Positions 36,125 to 36,553 of a stretch of 36,553 nt of DNA are shown here, in pieces. The translations under genes and the position numbers were made by a program. The DNA comes from an uncultured Bacteroidales bacterium. GTDB taxonomy: Bacteria; Bacteroidota; Bacteroidia; Bacteroidales; Paludibacteraceae. The stretch spans positions 1-36,553 of the forward strand of contig ONWR01000023.1 of the NCBI GenBank assembly GCA_900321605.1. The letters are read 5' to 3'. The stretch's first letter is position 1. The number at the start of each line of letters is the position of its first letter. The notes beneath the pieces are model-generated. The model was not told where the DNA came from. It ran no database searches and saw only the letters and a program-made list of their open reading frames with translations.

Positions 36125-36337
36125 TTACTTCTTTTTACCTTGATACTCCTCTACCGTTTTGGTGGAGATAGTGGTGGAGGTTTTGGTGGAGTCGGAGGAC
36201 TGCACGTAAGTGGAGGTTGTTGTGATCGTCCGCAACGCTTTGCAGGACATTGCTCCGAGGGTGACTGCTCCGAGGATGACCGCGCTAAGCAGCATAACGG
36301 TCAATGATTTCAATTTGCGCATTTTCTTCGGTGTCAT
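36125..36337 (-). CDS. Small lipoprotein overlapping the DUF5675-like gene
   Basis: A 70-residue predicted lipoprotein. A basic N-terminus and hydrophobic helix (KSLTVMLLSAVILGAVTLGA) lead to a lipobox-like AMSC; the mature part is Ser/Thr-rich (TTTSTYVQSSDSTKTSTTIS) and ends in lysines. The start may be at 36337 (MTPKK) or at the internal Met (36322). The first 53 nt overlap the 3' end of the DUF5675-like gene in another frame. I do not recognise the family. The position next to a lytic-type gene recalls phage spanin lipoproteins, but that is analogy only. Confidence 0.65.
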   Translation of the reverse strand: MTPKKMRKLKSLTVMLLSAVILGAVTLGAMSCKALRTITTTSTYVQSSDSTKTSTTISTKTVEEYQGKKK

Positions 36338-36553
36338 TTAATTGGTTAAACAAAACAGTTATATTGCTCATCCCTGCCAAATCAAGCAGGACACAGCCTT
36401 TCGAGTGTTCGGGTATCGTGCCCTTATGGATGCGGATTCCCTCTCGTTCCGGCACATCCTTGATAAGCGGCAGGAACTTTTTGAAACGCGGTGACCAAGT
36501 GCTTTCCACGGGGTACGTTCCGGCAGGAATGAGGTAATCGGCGTTTTCGAGGG
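36285..36553 (-). CDS. DUF5675-like protein, 5' end outside window
   Basis: About 89 codons of the 3' part are visible, in frame to the window edge: LENADYLIPAGTYPVESTWS, then SPRFKKFLPLIKDVP, REGIRIHKGTIPEHSKGCVL and a C-terminal tail. From memory this matches DUF5675, a family found in prophages and Bacteroidetes genomes, with a His followed by S-x-G-C arranged as in L,D-transpeptidase-like cell-wall enzymes. The GTG at 36509 is not taken as the start because the frame continues upstream with conserved residues. A role in peptidoglycan cleavage or remodelling is possible, not shown. Confidence 0.72.
   Translation of the reverse strand, partial: LENADYLIPAGTYPVESTWSPRFKKFLPLIKDVPEREGIRIHKGTIPEHSKGCVLLDLAGMSNITVLFNQLNDTEENAQIEIIDRYAA

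Overview
The window is a stretch of ordinary chromosome from a member of the Bacteroidales. The evidence is the promoter type (TTTG, about 20 nt, then TAnnTTTG), the scarcity of Shine-Dalgarno sites, secreted proteins with C-terminal sorting-type tails, a TonB-dependent receptor with an N-terminal carboxypeptidase-regulatory-like domain, and Bacteroidales-type gene families such as the AAA/DUF4143-like ATPase and the DUF6913-like protein. I cannot name a genus. There is no integrase, transposase, CRISPR array or rRNA.

Layout. 1-6268 (minus): divIC-like gene, a 30-residue membrane peptide, ruvC, a 54-residue 2[4Fe-4S] ferredoxin, an ATPase, and nifJ (3' end outside the window). 6414-11561 (plus): secreted EEP-family nuclease, ligA, DUF6913-like gene, dapA. 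11643-12888 (minus): infC-rpmI-rplT, with infC apparently starting at AUU. 13116-18290 (plus): lipoprotein with a duplicated domain, PpiD-like chaperone, AmpG-like MFS transporter, pssA. 18324-28830 (plus): secreted endonuclease I, then a surface cluster of two large IgGFc-binding-like proteins flanking an OmpA-type barrel protein, and a PAP2 phosphatase. After tRNA-Val come cstA, a secreted protein, engB and a TonB-dependent receptor (29334-35440, plus). The right edge (minus) holds a small conserved protein whose start region is tandemly duplicated, a small lipoprotein, and the end of a DUF5675-like gene overlapping it.

Most striking signal. About twenty short arrays of degenerate 7-bp or 8-bp units lie at gene junctions and, in frame, inside conserved genes. 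The same unit families recur at distant places: GTACAAA in ligA and the TonB receptor gene, AATTAAA in dapA and the receptor gene, AGATTT(C/G) at three sites, AGTGGATG at two sites, CTAGT at two sites. They supply stop codons (ATPase, ampG-like, pssA, cstA), a duplicated Shine-Dalgarno (dapA), a TTG start (ampG-like), and extra loops inside LigA, DapA, EngB, the MFS protein and the receptor. In engB the insert is an inverted pair of four heptads each. They resemble, by analogy only, the heptanucleotide STRR repeats of cyanobacteria. I know of no description for Bacteroidales but could not search.

Other points: an extended promoter motif TTTGCATATGTCAAAA shared by four promoters, face-to-face overlapping promoters at 6312-6359, a PpiD-like protein with a shortened parvulin domain, an ATPase with Gln in place of the Walker B Glu, and two classes of C-terminal tail on secreted proteins.
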